This document shows, in pieces, positions 1 through 8,828 of a stretch of DNA of 64,000 bases (position 1 is the stretch's first letter; each line of letters opens with the position of its first letter). Under the pieces are notes generated by a model, which was not told the origin of the DNA, did no database searches, and saw only the letters and a program-made list of their open reading frames with translations. A program made the translations under genes and the position numbers. The stretch is from an uncultured Alphaproteobacteria bacterium. Lineage in GTDB: Bacteria > Pseudomonadota > Alphaproteobacteria > RF32 > CAG-239. The stretch covers positions 1 through 64,000 of the forward strand of contig CAJUAK010000005.1 of the NCBI GenBank assembly GCA_910584385.1, read 5' to 3'.

Positions 1-13
1 CTAAGCTCTTTGG

Positions 14-38
14 AACCACGCGTCTAACGCGTGGTTTT
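14..38 (+). terminator. strong hairpin at left edge
   Basis: A perfect 10-bp stem (14-23 with 27-36) closes a 3-nt loop and is followed by four T residues. It looks like the terminator of a plus-strand gene lying left of the window, but that gene is not visible, so a repeat arm is also possible. Confidence 0.45.
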
Positions 39-45
39 CCGAATA

Positions 46-85
46 CAAAAAAAGCGGCAGGATGTAGAATCCTGCCGCTGTTTTT
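46..85 (-). terminator. intrinsic terminator of the 84-674 gene, bidirectional
   Basis: An 11-bp perfect GC-rich stem (53-63 with 69-79) with a 5-nt loop begins just after the stop codon of the minus-strand gene. A run of A at 46-52 gives the U tract on the minus transcript, and T at 81-85 would serve a plus transcript. Confidence 0.85.
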
Positions 86-674
86 AGATAGGCGCGGTAT
101 AGCGCACATATCCCTGTCTTTGCCAGTCATCGTCAAGCATGTAGTTGACGTTGGTTAAGGCAAGCCCGCCGATTTGCTTTAATGTGGCATTGACCTTAGA
201 AAGGCGGCTCTTGAGATACTGAGCCTCTTCTTTGTTCATCAGCCTCCAGCGATAACCATGGGGAAGATTTGAGATGTAATTTTTGGCCATCTGTCTTGTA
301 CCTTTGTCTTCGCTGCCGTCCAAATAGAGGACTCTTGACATGCACGGAATGATGATGCCGATAGCTCTCTGACCCCGTATGGGATGAGAGCTCCTTCTGC
401 CGTTTTGGTATAAGACTTCCACCTCGAAAGAGATGGATGTGTCTACAGAAACTTCTTCTTTTTTTTCTTTTTCAACGGTTGAAGGTTTTGTATCTAACCC
501 ATTGGCGGGGATATCGGACTCTTCTTTTTTTTCAGCGGTTGAAGGTTTTGCATCCAGCCCATTGGCGGGGATATCGAACTCTTTTTGCAGGCTTGCAATC
601 AGTTCGATGACGTCTTGCTTGTTCAGATCCATCGATTCGACGATGATCAGGACTGTTTCTGATAGTTTACTCAT
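84..674 (-). CDS. orphan protein with duplicated linker, weak DUF1566-like C-terminus
   Basis: A 196-residue protein of unknown function. Residues 1-32 are helical, residues about 33-75 form a charged linker made of two near-identical 20-residue units (period 60 bp, 476-535 and 536-595), and residues 80-196 look like a compact beta-rich domain. The WRLMNKEEAQYL segment and the trailing aromatic-rich end loosely recall DUF1566/Lcl-type domains, where a WRLPT-like motif is usual; this is a weak inference. There is no signal peptide or membrane segment. The start at 674 has an AT-rich leader with no Shine-Dalgarno, as in other orphan genes of this window. It lies downstream of the PcfJ-like gene and has its own terminator. 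Confidence 0.7.
   Translation of the reverse strand: MSKLSETVLIIVESMDLNKQDVIELIASLQKEFDIPANGLDAKPSTAEKKEESDIPANGLDTKPSTVEKEKKEEVSVDTSISFEVEVLYQNGRRSSHPIRGQRAIGIIIPCMSRVLYLDGSEDKGTRQMAKNYISNLPHGYRWRLMNKEEAQYLKSRLSKVNATLKQIGGLALTNVNYMLDDDWQRQGYVRYTAPI
476..595. repeat. 60-bp tandem duplication inside the 84-674 gene
   Basis: Two in-frame 60-bp copies differ at only a few positions and encode the repeat beginning DIPANGLD, followed by a lysine/glutamate-rich stretch. It is probably a recent duplication in a disordered linker. Confidence 0.85.
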
Positions 675-710
675 AATATATATTTTAATTTGTTAATAAT
701 ATTTTTAATT

Positions 711-2900
711 CTATCTGTTGTTTGCCCAGGTTAGTTTCGTATAAACAACCGGCATTAATTTTTGTTTTATAGGTGTCTCTTTAGGAAGCTTAGCCTTTTC
801 CGCTACTATTTTTTTCAGGTTTTCCGATACGGCAATATTTGTAACGCCGGTTAAATCGCATTCGTTTAAACGCAGTTTTTCAAGTTTGTCAAACATGCTT
901 AAATCCAAGTTGGTTCCAGAGCCGAATTTGCATTTGTAAAAAGCCAGGTATTTGATGTCTTTGGGCAGCTTTATGATTTTATTTTCAGATAAATCCATAT
1001 TATTTAATTGTAAGCATTGTAAATTCGGGTATTGGCTAAAATCAGGCAGCTCTGCTTTGCTTTGGGATGAATTTTCGCCATCAGGCAGTTGAATCATCAA
1101 ATGAGTCATTGCTTTTGGAAAATGTGTGTTTGTAAGCGGCGGAAGATTTTTGCAGTCTTTAATGATAACCGTGCCGCCGATCGGGGGCATTAAAGGGATG
1201 TTGTATTGCTCTAAGAAAAATATGGATGTAAATATTCCCGTTTGGGTGTTATCTGCAATAAAATTTACATGTTGCAAATTTATTTCGGACATTTTAGAAA
1301 AATCGCATTTATCAAATTCAATATTGTAGATGCCGATTAATTTTTCTAAATTCTTAATCATCTCGGGCGTGATGGCCTGTTCCTCAGCTTGCATATCTTT
1401 GCAGCCAATCATCTTGCCAGGAATTTGGGAAATTTGAGACGGTGATAATTTTTTCACGTATGTATTTGCCGGCGGGTCTAAAATGTCGATTTTGGGGAAA
1501 CCCTCTTTGAGGCTTATACAAAATTTGATAGGATCGTTTGTTTCTGAACACCAAACATTTTCAAAACCTAAGCTATTATTCAAATGTGTTCCGGTTGCAA
1601 TTCCTTTTTCGTTTAACCTTGCTACAATATCCCGCCTTTCCAAAATATCTTTGGGTTCCTTATCTGTATCGACTTCTTTTACATCTTGGAACTGTTGCAG
1701 ATAAGAAAATATATTGCGGTCAAAATTTTGAGTTATTTTTAATTCATTAACGGAAATTTTTTCCGGCGGCCAAATCTTTAATAATTCGTCGGTGTCTTCC
1801 AGATGAGATAAATGCAAGTTATGTTTTTCGCCATAAATATCGTGAAGGTTATTGTTTATATCGGCAATGTATTCGATATTTCTATAATCTGAAACAGTAT
1901 TTTGCGTAAATGATGCCTGATGGTTTATTTCTAAAATCGATAGAACAGCCTGCCTTGTTTCCATGAGATATTGGGGTGCAATTTTTTTATTGTCATATCC
2001 TTTGATTTGCGTGATTTTGCCATCTTTGTATTCAATTGTGGCGTGGGGGAGCCACTCGCCATCGCCATTGTCTCGCAGGGAATAAATTTGAATTTTTCCA
2101 TTTTTGACGCCTTGGTCATAGCCGCCTTTGCCAACGCAATGTTTCATCTTATCGCTTTCATAATCCAAAGCTTTTTCCGTATGCAGGCGGACGAGTTGCA
2201 GGTTCTTTTCAGGAAATTCCATAAGCGTTTCTGTTCCTAAGCGGCTTGCTTTGACTGGGCCTTCTTCCAAAAAATCGTTGTCGTTCATCGTTTCAAAGAA
2301 ATTATTGGCATAAGTTAAAAGCTCTGTCCATGTATTGACGCCATTAAGCATGGTTTTGAAATGTCCTGGCGTTTTTACTTTTTCGGGATAATGCGCAATA
2401 TATGCAGTAACAAAATCCTTCAAATGCGCGGTTTCTTGAAAAATATCCGATTGTCGGAGCGCTTGCGGGTTAACAATCATATTGCCGGCGTTATCAAGGG
2501 CAAAATTGAGCGGGTTATTTTGAAGCAGTTCCCGGGTAAGGTATATTTGCAGCAAGAATCCGCTGCAAACGCAAGCTTTGGCATCTGTGCTTAAAGTATT
2601 AAAATGGTTGCTGTCTTGTTGTTCTTTTAATTTTTTGATTAATTCTTGTTTGGATTTTTTGAGCTTTTGCATTTCTATGCCGGCGGCTTTTTTATCTTTT
2701 GCCATTCTTATTTTTTCAGCCTGGCATTTGATTTGCTCGCTAAGAATATAAATTTTTCTTTGAAGCTCGGCTTTTTTGCGTATTAATTCTTTTCCGGAAT
2801 TCATGAGGGCATAGTAATAATTTCCGGTTTCAGCCATGGTTTCGCCGGTGTAAATTTCCCTTAATGCCGATGTATATTCTCTAAAATTAGCAATTATCAT
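711..2900 (-). CDS. PcfJ-like protein with C-terminal leucine-rich repeats
   Basis: A protein of about 729 residues. N-terminal residues 20-90 are lysine-rich coiled coil. Around residue 254 the motif KHCVGKGGYDQGV is followed by IYSLR, HATIEY and QIKGYDNKKI, the hallmark of PcfJ-like proteins, which were first noted on conjugative plasmids and have no settled biochemical role. The last 250 residues contain irregular leucine-rich repeats (LPDFSQYPNLQCLQLNNMDL and similar), suggesting ligand binding. The open frame runs on upstream to 3194, but that part crosses two tRNA genes and their terminator, so it is not coding. The first plausible ATG is at 2900; ATG 2837 (MAETGNYY) is an alternative. 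Neither has a clear Shine-Dalgarno. Confidence 0.7.
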   Translation of the reverse strand: MIIANFREYTSALREIYTGETMAETGNYYYALMNSGKELIRKKAELQRKIYILSEQIKCQAEKIRMAKDKKAAGIEMQKLKKSKQELIKKLKEQQDSNHFNTLSTDAKACVCSGFLLQIYLTRELLQNNPLNFALDNAGNMIVNPQALRQSDIFQETAHLKDFVTAYIAHYPEKVKTPGHFKTMLNGVNTWTELLTYANNFFETMNDNDFLEEGPVKASRLGTETLMEFPEKNLQLVRLHTEKALDYESDKMKHCVGKGGYDQGVKNGKIQIYSLRDNGDGEWLPHATIEYKDGKITQIKGYDNKKIAPQYLMETRQAVLSILEINHQASFTQNTVSDYRNIEYIADINNNLHDIYGEKHNLHLSHLEDTDELLKIWPPEKISVNELKITQNFDRNIFSYLQQFQDVKEVDTDKEPKDILERRDIVARLNEKGIATGTHLNNSLGFENVWCSETNDPIKFCISLKEGFPKIDILDPPANTYVKKLSPSQISQIPGKMIGCKDMQAEEQAITPEMIKNLEKLIGIYNIEFDKCDFSKMSEINLQHVNFIADNTQTGIFTSIFFLEQYNIPLMPPIGGTVIIKDCKNLPPLTNTHFPKAMTHLMIQLPDGENSSQSKAELPDFSQYPNLQCLQLNNMDLSENKIIKLPKDIKYLAFYKCKFGSGTNLDLSMFDKLEKLRLNECDLTGVTNIAVSENLKKIVAEKAKLPKETPIKQKLMPVVYTKLTWANNR

Positions 2901-2994
2901 CTTATTTTTCCGCAAATTATAAGATAAATACACCGTTTGGGAAATTTCGTCAATATATTTGGCGAAAAATGGCGGTGTGCCGGCGGTATGCACA

Positions 2995-3030
2995 AAAAAA
3001 ACACCCACGCACAAGGCGGGGTGTTTTTTT
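2995..3030 (-). terminator. terminator of the tRNA-Cys/tRNA-Asn transcript
   Basis: A 12-bp stem (2995-3006 with 3019-3030) whose lower part is A/T pairs gives a U-tract on the minus strand just past the tRNA-Asn CCA end. It also isolates the tRNA pair from the PcfJ-like gene. Confidence 0.85.
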
Positions 3031-3031
3031 A

Positions 3032-3106
3032 TGGCTCCGGCTGCCTGATTCGAACAGGCGACCGATCGGTTAACAGCCGATTGCTCTACCGCTGAGCTAA
3101 GCCGGA
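3032..3106 (-). tRNA. tRNA-Asn (anticodon GTT)
   Basis: The minus strand folds into a 75-nt cloverleaf with encoded CCA. The acceptor stem TCCGGCT pairs perfectly with AGCCGGA, the D arm contains AGCTCAGCGGTAGAGC, the anticodon loop reads CTGTTAA with anticodon GTT, and the T arm is CTG-TTCGAAT-CAG. It lies 19 nt downstream of tRNA-Cys in the same transcript. Confidence 0.97.
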
Positions 3107-3125
3107 ATAAAAGCGGTAAAATTGT

Positions 3126-3200
3126 TGGAGGCCGGTACCGGAATTGAACCGATGTACAAGGATTTGCAGTCCTCTGCATGAGCCACTCTGCCAACCGGCC
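3126..3200 (-). tRNA. tRNA-Cys (anticodon GCA)
   Basis: A minus-strand 75-nt cloverleaf with acceptor stem GGCCGGT/ACCGGCC, anticodon loop CTGCAAA with anticodon GCA, T-loop TTCAATT and encoded CCA. It is the first gene of a two-tRNA transcript. Confidence 0.97.
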
Positions 3201-3239
3201 AATCTCACAGACTTACCTTCAACTCATTTGGTGAGTACA

Positions 3240-3267
3240 TATATACAACAAAAATTTCCATCGTCAA
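3240..3267 (-). promoter_or_regulatory. sigma-70-type promoter of the tRNA pair
   Basis: On the minus strand TTGACG (3267-3262) and TATATA (3245-3240) are separated by 16 bp. Transcription would begin near 3233, about 33 nt before the mature tRNA-Cys 5' end. Confidence 0.6.
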
Positions 3268-3332
3268 TATTTTTTTTGATTTTTTATAAAAAAAATATAT
3301 GATGTGTATAATTTTTATAAAAGGAGGCATTT

Positions 3333-3764
3333 ATGAATATTGCGATTGCTGCGGATCATGGCGGTTTTGAACTTAAAGAAATTCTTATAAAACATTATGC
3401 AAAACAAAATCTTATCTTGAAAGATCTTGGAACCTATTCGGAAGAATCTGTTGATTATCCCGATATTTCAAAAAAAATGGCAGATGAAATCCTTTCTAAA
3501 AAGTCGGATTTGGGAATCCTTATTTGCGGAACGGGAATCGGCATTTCTATTGCCGCTAACCGCTATAAAGGAATCCGCGCCGCAATTTTATATAATTCTG
3601 ATGTGGCACGCTTGGCAAAAGAGCATAATAATGCAAATATTGCAGTTTTCGGGGGAAGAATGATGTCTGCTGATGACTGTATTAAAAATTTTGATATATT
3701 CTTAAATGCAAAATTTGAAGGCGGAAGGCATGACCGCCGAATCTGCAAGTTGGATATCGATTAG
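3333..3764 (+). CDS. rpiB: ribose-5-phosphate isomerase B
   Basis: A 143-residue RpiB/LacA-family sugar-phosphate isomerase that interconverts ribose 5-phosphate and ribulose 5-phosphate in the non-oxidative pentose phosphate pathway. The N-terminus MNIAIAADHGGF carries the Asp8-His9 substrate-binding pair, and ICGTGIGI (Cys65) is the family's catalytic segment. Length matches the family (about 145-150). A strong AAGGAGG lies 6 nt before the ATG. It is followed 9 nt later by glyA with its own AGGAGG, so the two form an operon, an arrangement also seen in other alphaproteobacteria. Confidence 0.95.
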   Translation: MNIAIAADHGGFELKEILIKHYAKQNLILKDLGTYSEESVDYPDISKKMADEILSKKSDLGILICGTGIGISIAANRYKGIRAAILYNSDVARLAKEHNNANIAVFGGRMMSADDCIKNFDIFLNAKFEGGRHDRRICKLDID

Positions 3765-3773
3765 GAGGAAAGC

Positions 3774-5039
3774 ATGGAATTTACTGAAAATCTGGCGCAA
3801 GAGGATAAGGAAATTTATGAGGCTGTCCAAAAAGAATTTGACCGCCAGCAGAATCAAATTGAACTGATTGCTTCTGAAAATATTGTTTCTCCGGCGGTTT
3901 TGCAAGCGCAGGGATCCATCCTGACCAACAAATATGCTGAAGGATATCCGAATCACCGTTATTATGGTGGGTGCGAATTTGTAGATGTGGTGGAAACTTT
4001 GGCTATAGAACGCGCAAAAAAACTTTTTAACGCCCGGTTCGTAAATGTCCAACCCCATTCGGGAAGCCAGGCGAATACGGCGGTGTATGTCGCTTTGCTG
4101 CAGCCGGGCGATGCTATTATGGGGATGTCTCTTGATGCCGGCGGGCATTTAACCCACGGGTCAAAGGTGTCTATTTCCGGAAAGTGGCTTAAATCTGTTC
4201 AATATGGCGTTACCAAAGATACGAATCTTATAGATTATGCCCAAGTGGAACAGTTGGCGAGGGAATACAAGCCCAAATTAATCATTGCGGGCGGTTCGGC
4301 TTATCCGCGCATTATCGATTTTGCCCGGTTTCGCAAAATTGCCGATGAGGTTGGCGCTTATCTGATGGTGGATATGGCACATTTTGCAGGGCTTGTTGCC
4401 GGCGGTGTTCACCCGAATCCGTTGGAATGGGCAGATGTCGTTACGACAACAACGCATAAGACCTTGCGCGGCCCGAGGGGAGGCATGATTCTTACAAATA
4501 ATGAAGATATTGCAAAAAAGGTTAACTCCGCCATTTTTCCCGGAACGCAGGGCGGTCCTTTAATGCACGTGATTGCAGGAAAAGCAGTTTGTTTTAAAGA
4601 AGATTTGAGCGATAGTTTTAAGGCATATGCCGCCCAGGTTGTTAAAAATGCTTTTGTCTTGGGCGAAACTTTGAAAAAACGCGGTTTTGATTTGGTTTCC
4701 GGCGGGACAGACACGCATTTGCTCTTGGTTGACCTGCGCCCCTTCGGTTTGACCGGTGATGTGGTTGAAAAAGCTTTGGAAGCCGCCCACATGACCTGCA
4801 ATAAAAATGCCATCCCTTATGACCCGATGCCGCCGCGCGTTACATCCGGAATCCGTTTGGGAACGCCGGCCGGAACGACCCGCGGTTTTAAAGAAGAAGA
4901 ATTTATCAAAATCGGCAATTGGATTGGCGATGTTGTTGAGGCCTTAAAACAAGGCAATGCCGAACCGGTTATTGAAAAGGTAAAATCTGAGGCAATTAAG
5001 CTTTGCCTGGAATTTCCCATTCCGGCAACCGGTTGTTAA
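3774..5039 (+). CDS. glyA: serine hydroxymethyltransferase
   Basis: A 421-residue PLP enzyme that converts serine and tetrahydrofolate to glycine and 5,10-methylene-THF, the main source of one-carbon units. The [14 protein letters not shown] motif contains the PLP lysine at residue 229, and the N-terminal [15 protein letters not shown] and [15 protein letters not shown] motifs are canonical. It has full length with no frameshift. AGGAGG precedes the ATG and the gene is co-transcribed with rpiB. A GC hairpin follows at 5046-5063. Confidence 0.98.
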   Translation: MEFTENLAQEDKEIYEAVQKEFDRQQNQIELIASENIVSPAVLQAQGSILTNKYAEGYPNHRYYGGCEFVDVVETLAIERAKKLFNARFVNVQPHSGSQANTAVYVALLQPGDAIMGMSLDAGGHLTHGSKVSISGKWLKSVQYGVTKDTNLIDYAQVEQLAREYKPKLIIAGGSAYPRIIDFARFRKIADEVGAYLMVDMAHFAGLVAGGVHPNPLEWADVVTTTTHKTLRGPRGGMILTNNEDIAKKVNSAIFPGTQGGPLMHVIAGKAVCFKEDLSDSFKAYAAQVVKNAFVLGETLKKRGFDLVSGGTDTHLLLVDLRPFGLTGDVVEKALEAAHMTCNKNAIPYDPMPPRVTSGIRLGTPAGTTRGFKEEEFIKIGNWIGDVVEALKQGNAEPVIEKVKSEAIKLCLEFPIPATGC

Positions 5040-5045
5040 CCATGT

Positions 5046-5063
5046 GCTCCGGGTAACCGGAGC
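5046..5063 (+). terminator. hairpin after glyA
   Basis: A perfect 7-bp stem (5046-5052 with 5057-5063) with a GTAA loop sits 6 nt past the glyA stop. The following T tract is poor, so termination may be inefficient or Rho-assisted. Confidence 0.5.
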
Positions 5064-5079
5064 GCTGCAGTTTGATATA

Positions 5080-5117
5080 GGTAAAAAATACCTCCTGCGT
5101 TTCACAACGAAGGAGGT
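5080..5117 (-). terminator. terminator of the lipoprotein gene
   Basis: A stem of 7 plus 4 bp with one mismatch (5090-5101 with 5106-5117) is followed on the minus strand by a U-rich tract at 5089-5082. Confidence 0.7.
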
Positions 5118-5141
5118 AAAGTAGGAAATGAAAAAATAGTT

Positions 5142-5831
5142 TTACTTACGCCTTTTTGCTGTTCCTTTGAAAGACGCAATTTCGTTGATGGTTGAGACGC
5201 TCTTGATGTTGTCTCCGCATCCCCATTGGGCTCTGGGCAATTTTACATAGCGCTTCGGGTCTATGGGGAAGAGTTCTTTGCCTTCAGTGTCATAGGCTGT
5301 CAAATCATTACCGTTTGCAATGATGAAATAGGTATTTCCTTTGCTCTTGACGATAGTGATTTTCTGCCCGGATACGATTGTCTTGCCATCCAGTGTCAAA
5401 GCTTCAGGCTGTTCTTTGTCAACAAAGAAAAAGCCGCCGTAGTCCTGTCCATCTTTGCAAGGGCCGACGAGCCGGTCGTTGGCAAAGAAGTAGAAGTATG
5501 AACTTTCTCCTTCGGATAAAAGGAGATAGGTGTCATACATGGAAGTCGTAAAGAAACCTTTTCCGGCCAGCAGGGTGCCGTCTGTCTTGTAGACATAACG
5601 ATCGGAGCCGTTTGCGGCGAGTATGAGATTGGGATTCAACATGTTGATGTCTTCATACTCGGCGGGAACGATGGTTTTGCCAGATTGGTCTTTCACGCCC
5701 CAGACTTCGGCTTTGTCTTCTGTTTGAGCGGAGAATTTAACATAGTTGTCGTTCAGGGCTTCTTCTTTGCTTTGATAACTGCAGCTTGCGAGCATGCTTG
5801 CAATAACTGCGACGAAAAGAAATTTTTTCAT
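5142..5831 (-). CDS. WG-repeat-like lipoprotein
   Basis: A 229-residue predicted lipoprotein. The signal peptide MKKFLFVAVIASMLASC ends in a lipobox LASC with the lipidated Cys at residue 17. The segment AEVWGVKDQSGKTIVPAEYEDI (residues about 41-62) is a clear WG-type beta repeat, and similar strand-rich units follow (YVYKTDGTLLAG, LTAYDTEGKELF). Such proteins are envelope-attached with unknown ligands. The leader is AT-rich with no Shine-Dalgarno and shares a GTTAATAAT box (5849-5857 on the plus strand) with other orphan genes. It has its own terminator and sits between glyA and murF without belonging to either operon. Confidence 0.75.
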   Translation of the reverse strand: MKKFLFVAVIASMLASCSYQSKEEALNDNYVKFSAQTEDKAEVWGVKDQSGKTIVPAEYEDINMLNPNLILAANGSDRYVYKTDGTLLAGKGFFTTSMYDTYLLLSEGESSYFYFFANDRLVGPCKDGQDYGGFFFVDKEQPEALTLDGKTIVSGQKITIVKSKGNTYFIIANGNDLTAYDTEGKELFPIDPKRYVKLPRAQWGCGDNIKSVSTINEIASFKGTAKRRK

Positions 5832-6003
5832 AAGATTTTAGAATAAGTGTTAATAATGGTTGAATTGATTCCTTTTTAGCACAATATTTTTTGATTGTAA
5901 ATAGACAAAATATATTTTTTTTTGACGAATGCTGCAATTTTAGCTTTAAATTAATAAAAGGCGGATAAAAATAAAAATTATCGTTATTTATAAGGATTTT
6001 TTT

Positions 6004-7329
6004 ATGCAGAAAATATCATCTTCAAAATTATGTGAAATTCTTCAATCGCAATCTCAAATATGCGACTGTGAAATTGCCAATGTGTCAACAGACAGCCGGA
6101 AAATCCGTCCCGGCGATTTATTTGTCGCTTTAAGGGGAGAGAACTTTGACGGGCATAATTTTGTGGCAGAGGTTGTTAATGCCGGGGCCGCATTGGCTGT
6201 TGTCGAACATTTGGTTGAAGGCGTTTCTCCCCAGAAGCAGGTTGTGGTTAAAAACACGACGGAGGCTTTGGGAGAACTTGGCGCTTATAACCGTTCTTTT
6301 TACAAAGGCTTTGTCATCGGGTTGACCGGGAGTGCCGGCAAAACGACAACCAAAGAAGAAATCAAGTTTATGCTTTCACACTTTGCAAAAACTTATGCGA
6401 CAGCGGGAAATTTTAATAATCAAATAGGCGTTCCGCAGTCGCTGCTCGATTTGGATATGGAGTCTGATTATGCCGTGATAGAGATGGGAATGAGCGCCAA
6501 AGGAGAGATTGAAAAACTGGTTTCTTATGTAAAGCCGGATATGGCGATTGTTACCAATGTTTATCCGATGCATATTGAATTTTTTGAAAATTTTGAAGGA
6601 ATCGCCCATGCAAAGGCTGAAATTTTTTCGGGCTTGAAAAAAGGCGGTTATGCTTTGATTAATGAAGATACGAATTTTACAGATGTTTTAGATGATACGG
6701 CGCGCCGGTTTAGCGCAAAAGTGGAGTGGTTTGGCAAGAACCATCACCCGGATGTTGCCTTCACGCCAAAAACTGCGGGAGAGCACGTGCTTTACAACGG
6801 CTGGTGTGCTTTGCGTGTTGCAGAACTTTTAGGCTTGGATGTTCGTAAAGCCGCCGCTGCTTTGGAAAATTTTGAGCCCTTGGCCGGACGCGGAAAAATG
6901 CACAAATTGAAATTTTCAAAAGGGGTATACACCTTAATTGATGACAGCTATTCCGGACAGCCAGAAGCGATGAAATTTGCTTTGGAAACTCTTGGCAAAA
7001 TGGAAGCTAAGGGGCGCAAGGTCGCCGTGTTGGGCAAAATGGCCGAGCTTGGCAGTTCTTCAACGGCAAAACATATTGAAATCGGGAAAGCTGCCGCCGC
7101 AGCCAATTTGGATGTTGTTATCGGCGTTTGCCCCGAAATGAAAGATATGCTGGCACAGATTCCCGAAAATGTTGAAAAGCATTATTTTGAAAATAAAGAA
7201 GGATTGGATGAGTTTTTGTTAAATAACCTCTTGCAAAATAATGATATTGTCCTTATAAAGGGAGCCAGATATTCTTCAAAATTATATCAGGTTACAGAAA
7301 AACTGCTTGAAAAAGGAAAAATTGAATGA
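6004..7329 (+). CDS. murF: UDP-MurNAc-tripeptide--D-alanyl-D-alanine ligase
   Basis: A 441-residue Mur ligase that adds D-Ala-D-Ala to UDP-MurNAc-tripeptide in cytoplasmic peptidoglycan precursor synthesis. The N-terminal domain has [24 protein letters not shown], the ATP loop is [11 protein letters not shown] (106-116), the central domain has NFNNQIGVP, and the C-terminal domain carries [13 protein letters not shown]. MurF usually sits in the dcw cluster; here it heads a different operon and overlaps nrdR by ATGA. A TAAGGA Shine-Dalgarno lies 8 nt before the start. Confidence 0.96.
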   Translation: MQKISSSKLCEILQSQSQICDCEIANVSTDSRKIRPGDLFVALRGENFDGHNFVAEVVNAGAALAVVEHLVEGVSPQKQVVVKNTTEALGELGAYNRSFYKGFVIGLTGSAGKTTTKEEIKFMLSHFAKTYATAGNFNNQIGVPQSLLDLDMESDYAVIEMGMSAKGEIEKLVSYVKPDMAIVTNVYPMHIEFFENFEGIAHAKAEIFSGLKKGGYALINEDTNFTDVLDDTARRFSAKVEWFGKNHHPDVAFTPKTAGEHVLYNGWCALRVAELLGLDVRKAAAALENFEPLAGRGKMHKLKFSKGVYTLIDDSYSGQPEAMKFALETLGKMEAKGRKVAVLGKMAELGSSSTAKHIEIGKAAAAANLDVVIGVCPEMKDMLAQIPENVEKHYFENKEGLDEFLLNNLLQNNDIVLIKGARYSSKLYQVTEKLLEKGKIE

Positions 7330-7802
7330 AATGCCCTTTTTGCGGTTGTGAGGAAACAATTGTCAAAGATTCTCGCAATGCAGATGATAATACGGCTGTC
7401 CGCCGCCGCCGGGAATGCCCGGATTGCGGTTCCCGTTTTACAACGTTTGAACGTGTGCAGCTGCGCGAGTTGGTTGTGGTTAAAAAGAACGGAGAAAAAA
7501 CGCTTTTTGACCGGGATAAACTTGCAAAATCCATTCAGCTCGCGGTGCGCAAGCGCCCGGTTGATATGGGGCGGGTTGAAAAAATTGTTTCAGCCATCCA
7601 ACGGCGTCTTGAAAGCAGCGGCGAGGCGGAGATACCTTCGGCAACTATCGGCGCATATGCAATGGAAGCTTTGGAAAATCTTGACCATGTTGCATATATC
7701 CGTTTTGCATCTGTCTATAAAGATTTTAGAGAAGTGAAAGATTTTGAGGATTTTGTGGAAACGATTGATAAGCTGGCAAAACCAGATAACGGGGATAAAT
7801 AA
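7326..7802 (+). CDS. nrdR: transcriptional repressor NrdR
   Basis: A 158-residue repressor of ribonucleotide reductase genes. Zinc ligands are Cys3, Cys6, Cys31 and Cys34 (CPFC and CPDC), followed by an ATP-cone domain ([20 protein letters not shown]) that senses dATP/ATP. The ATG overlaps the murF stop (ATGA) and the stop overlaps the nusB start (TAATG), indicating translational coupling. An nrdR-nusB order fits a growth-linked operon. Confidence 0.96.
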   Translation: MKCPFCGCEETIVKDSRNADDNTAVRRRRECPDCGSRFTTFERVQLRELVVVKKNGEKTLFDRDKLAKSIQLAVRKRPVDMGRVEKIVSAIQRRLESSGEAEIPSATIGAYAMEALENLDHVAYIRFASVYKDFREVKDFEDFVETIDKLAKPDNGDK

Positions 7803-8284
7803 TGGTGAAATTTGTATCTGAAAAAATTAAGATGAAATCAAGCGCAAGGCTGGCGGCCGTGCAGGCTACTTATATGATTGAATTCGGGCAGCTTCCGGTT
7901 GATGCCGTTATTAAAAGCTTTATTAACGGCGAAGTCGGACGCTATGCCATAGAGGAAGACGCGTTGACGCATGAAGAAAATTTGGCGGCTTTGGAAGATA
8001 TTGATTCCAATTATTTTGCAACTTTGGCCCGGGGTGTCCAGGAAAAGAAAGAATATCTGGAAAAAGCGATTTCTTCCTTCTTAAAAGAAGGGTGGGCTTT
8101 TGACCGTATGGACGGCACTTTGCGCGCGCTTTTGCTTTGCGCTGTTTATGAGATTATGTATAATCCGGAAGTCGATGCCAAAGTAATTATCCAAGAATAT
8201 GTTGATTTGGCTTATGCCTTTTTCTCAAAGGGCGAGCCTAAAATGGTCAATGCCTTGCTGGATAAAATGAAGTCGCTTCGCTAA
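7802..8284 (+). CDS. nusB: transcription antitermination protein NusB
   Basis: A 160-residue all-helical NusB, which with NusE binds boxA RNA during rRNA antitermination. Recognisable parts are KSSARLAAVQATYMIEFGQ at the N-terminus and the C-terminal VDAKVIIQEYVDLAYAFFSKGEPKMVNALLDKM, which is typical of the family. The 1-bp TAATG overlap with nrdR decides the start. It is slightly longer than the E. coli protein. Confidence 0.93.
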   Translation: MVKFVSEKIKMKSSARLAAVQATYMIEFGQLPVDAVIKSFINGEVGRYAIEEDALTHEENLAALEDIDSNYFATLARGVQEKKEYLEKAISSFLKEGWAFDRMDGTLRALLLCAVYEIMYNPEVDAKVIIQEYVDLAYAFFSKGEPKMVNALLDKMKSLR

Positions 8285-8309
8285 GGTCTGTTTGGAATAA
8301 GGCATAAGA

Positions 8310-8828
8310 ATGGCAATATTGGAAGTTTTGGAATATCCGCACCCGATTTTAAAACAAAAGGCTGAAAAAGTTACGCAGATTGATGATGCCTTACGGAAAA
8401 CGCTGGATGACATGTTGGAAACAATGTATGATGACGCCGGATGCGGTTTGGCGGCGCCCCAGGTTGGAATTTTAAAGCGCATGGTGGTTATTGATATTGC
8501 GCATGAGGATGAAGAACCTGCTCCTATGTTCTTGATAAATCCTGAAATTATTTGGCGTTCGGAAGAACGCGTCTGCGGCGAGGAAGGCTGTTTGTCTGTT
8601 CCGGATATGCGCGCGGAAGTCGAACGTTTTGCCAAGGTTCGCCTGCGTTATTTGGATAGGGACGGCCATGAGCAAGAACTTTTGGCCGAGGATTTTTTGG
8701 CGATTGCCGTTCAACATGAACTTGACCACCTGGATGGCATTTTGTACATTGACCGCATCAGCCGTCTGAAGAGGCAGATGTTGTTAAAAAAACTTGAAAA
8801 AAGCCGTAAAGATAAGGGGGCGGAATGA
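8310..8828 (+). CDS. def: peptide deformylase
   Basis: A 172-residue metal hydrolase that removes the formyl group from nascent proteins. All three signatures are present: GCGLAAPQVG (44-53), EGCLSVP with metal ligand Cys94, and QHELDHLDG with ligands His136 and His140. It overlaps fmt by ATGA, the classical def-fmt pair. The start has only a modest purine stretch upstream. Confidence 0.97.
   Translation: MAILEVLEYPHPILKQKAEKVTQIDDALRKTLDDMLETMYDDAGCGLAAPQVGILKRMVVIDIAHEDEEPAPMFLINPEIIWRSEERVCGEEGCLSVPDMRAEVERFAKVRLRYLDRDGHEQELLAEDFLAIAVQHELDHLDGILYIDRISRLKRQMLLKKLEKSRKDKGAE

Noticed and set aside
2901..3194. In-frame N-terminal extension of the PcfJ-like gene
   Set aside because: It runs antisense-free but straight through tRNA-Asn, tRNA-Cys and their terminator, so it cannot be protein coding.
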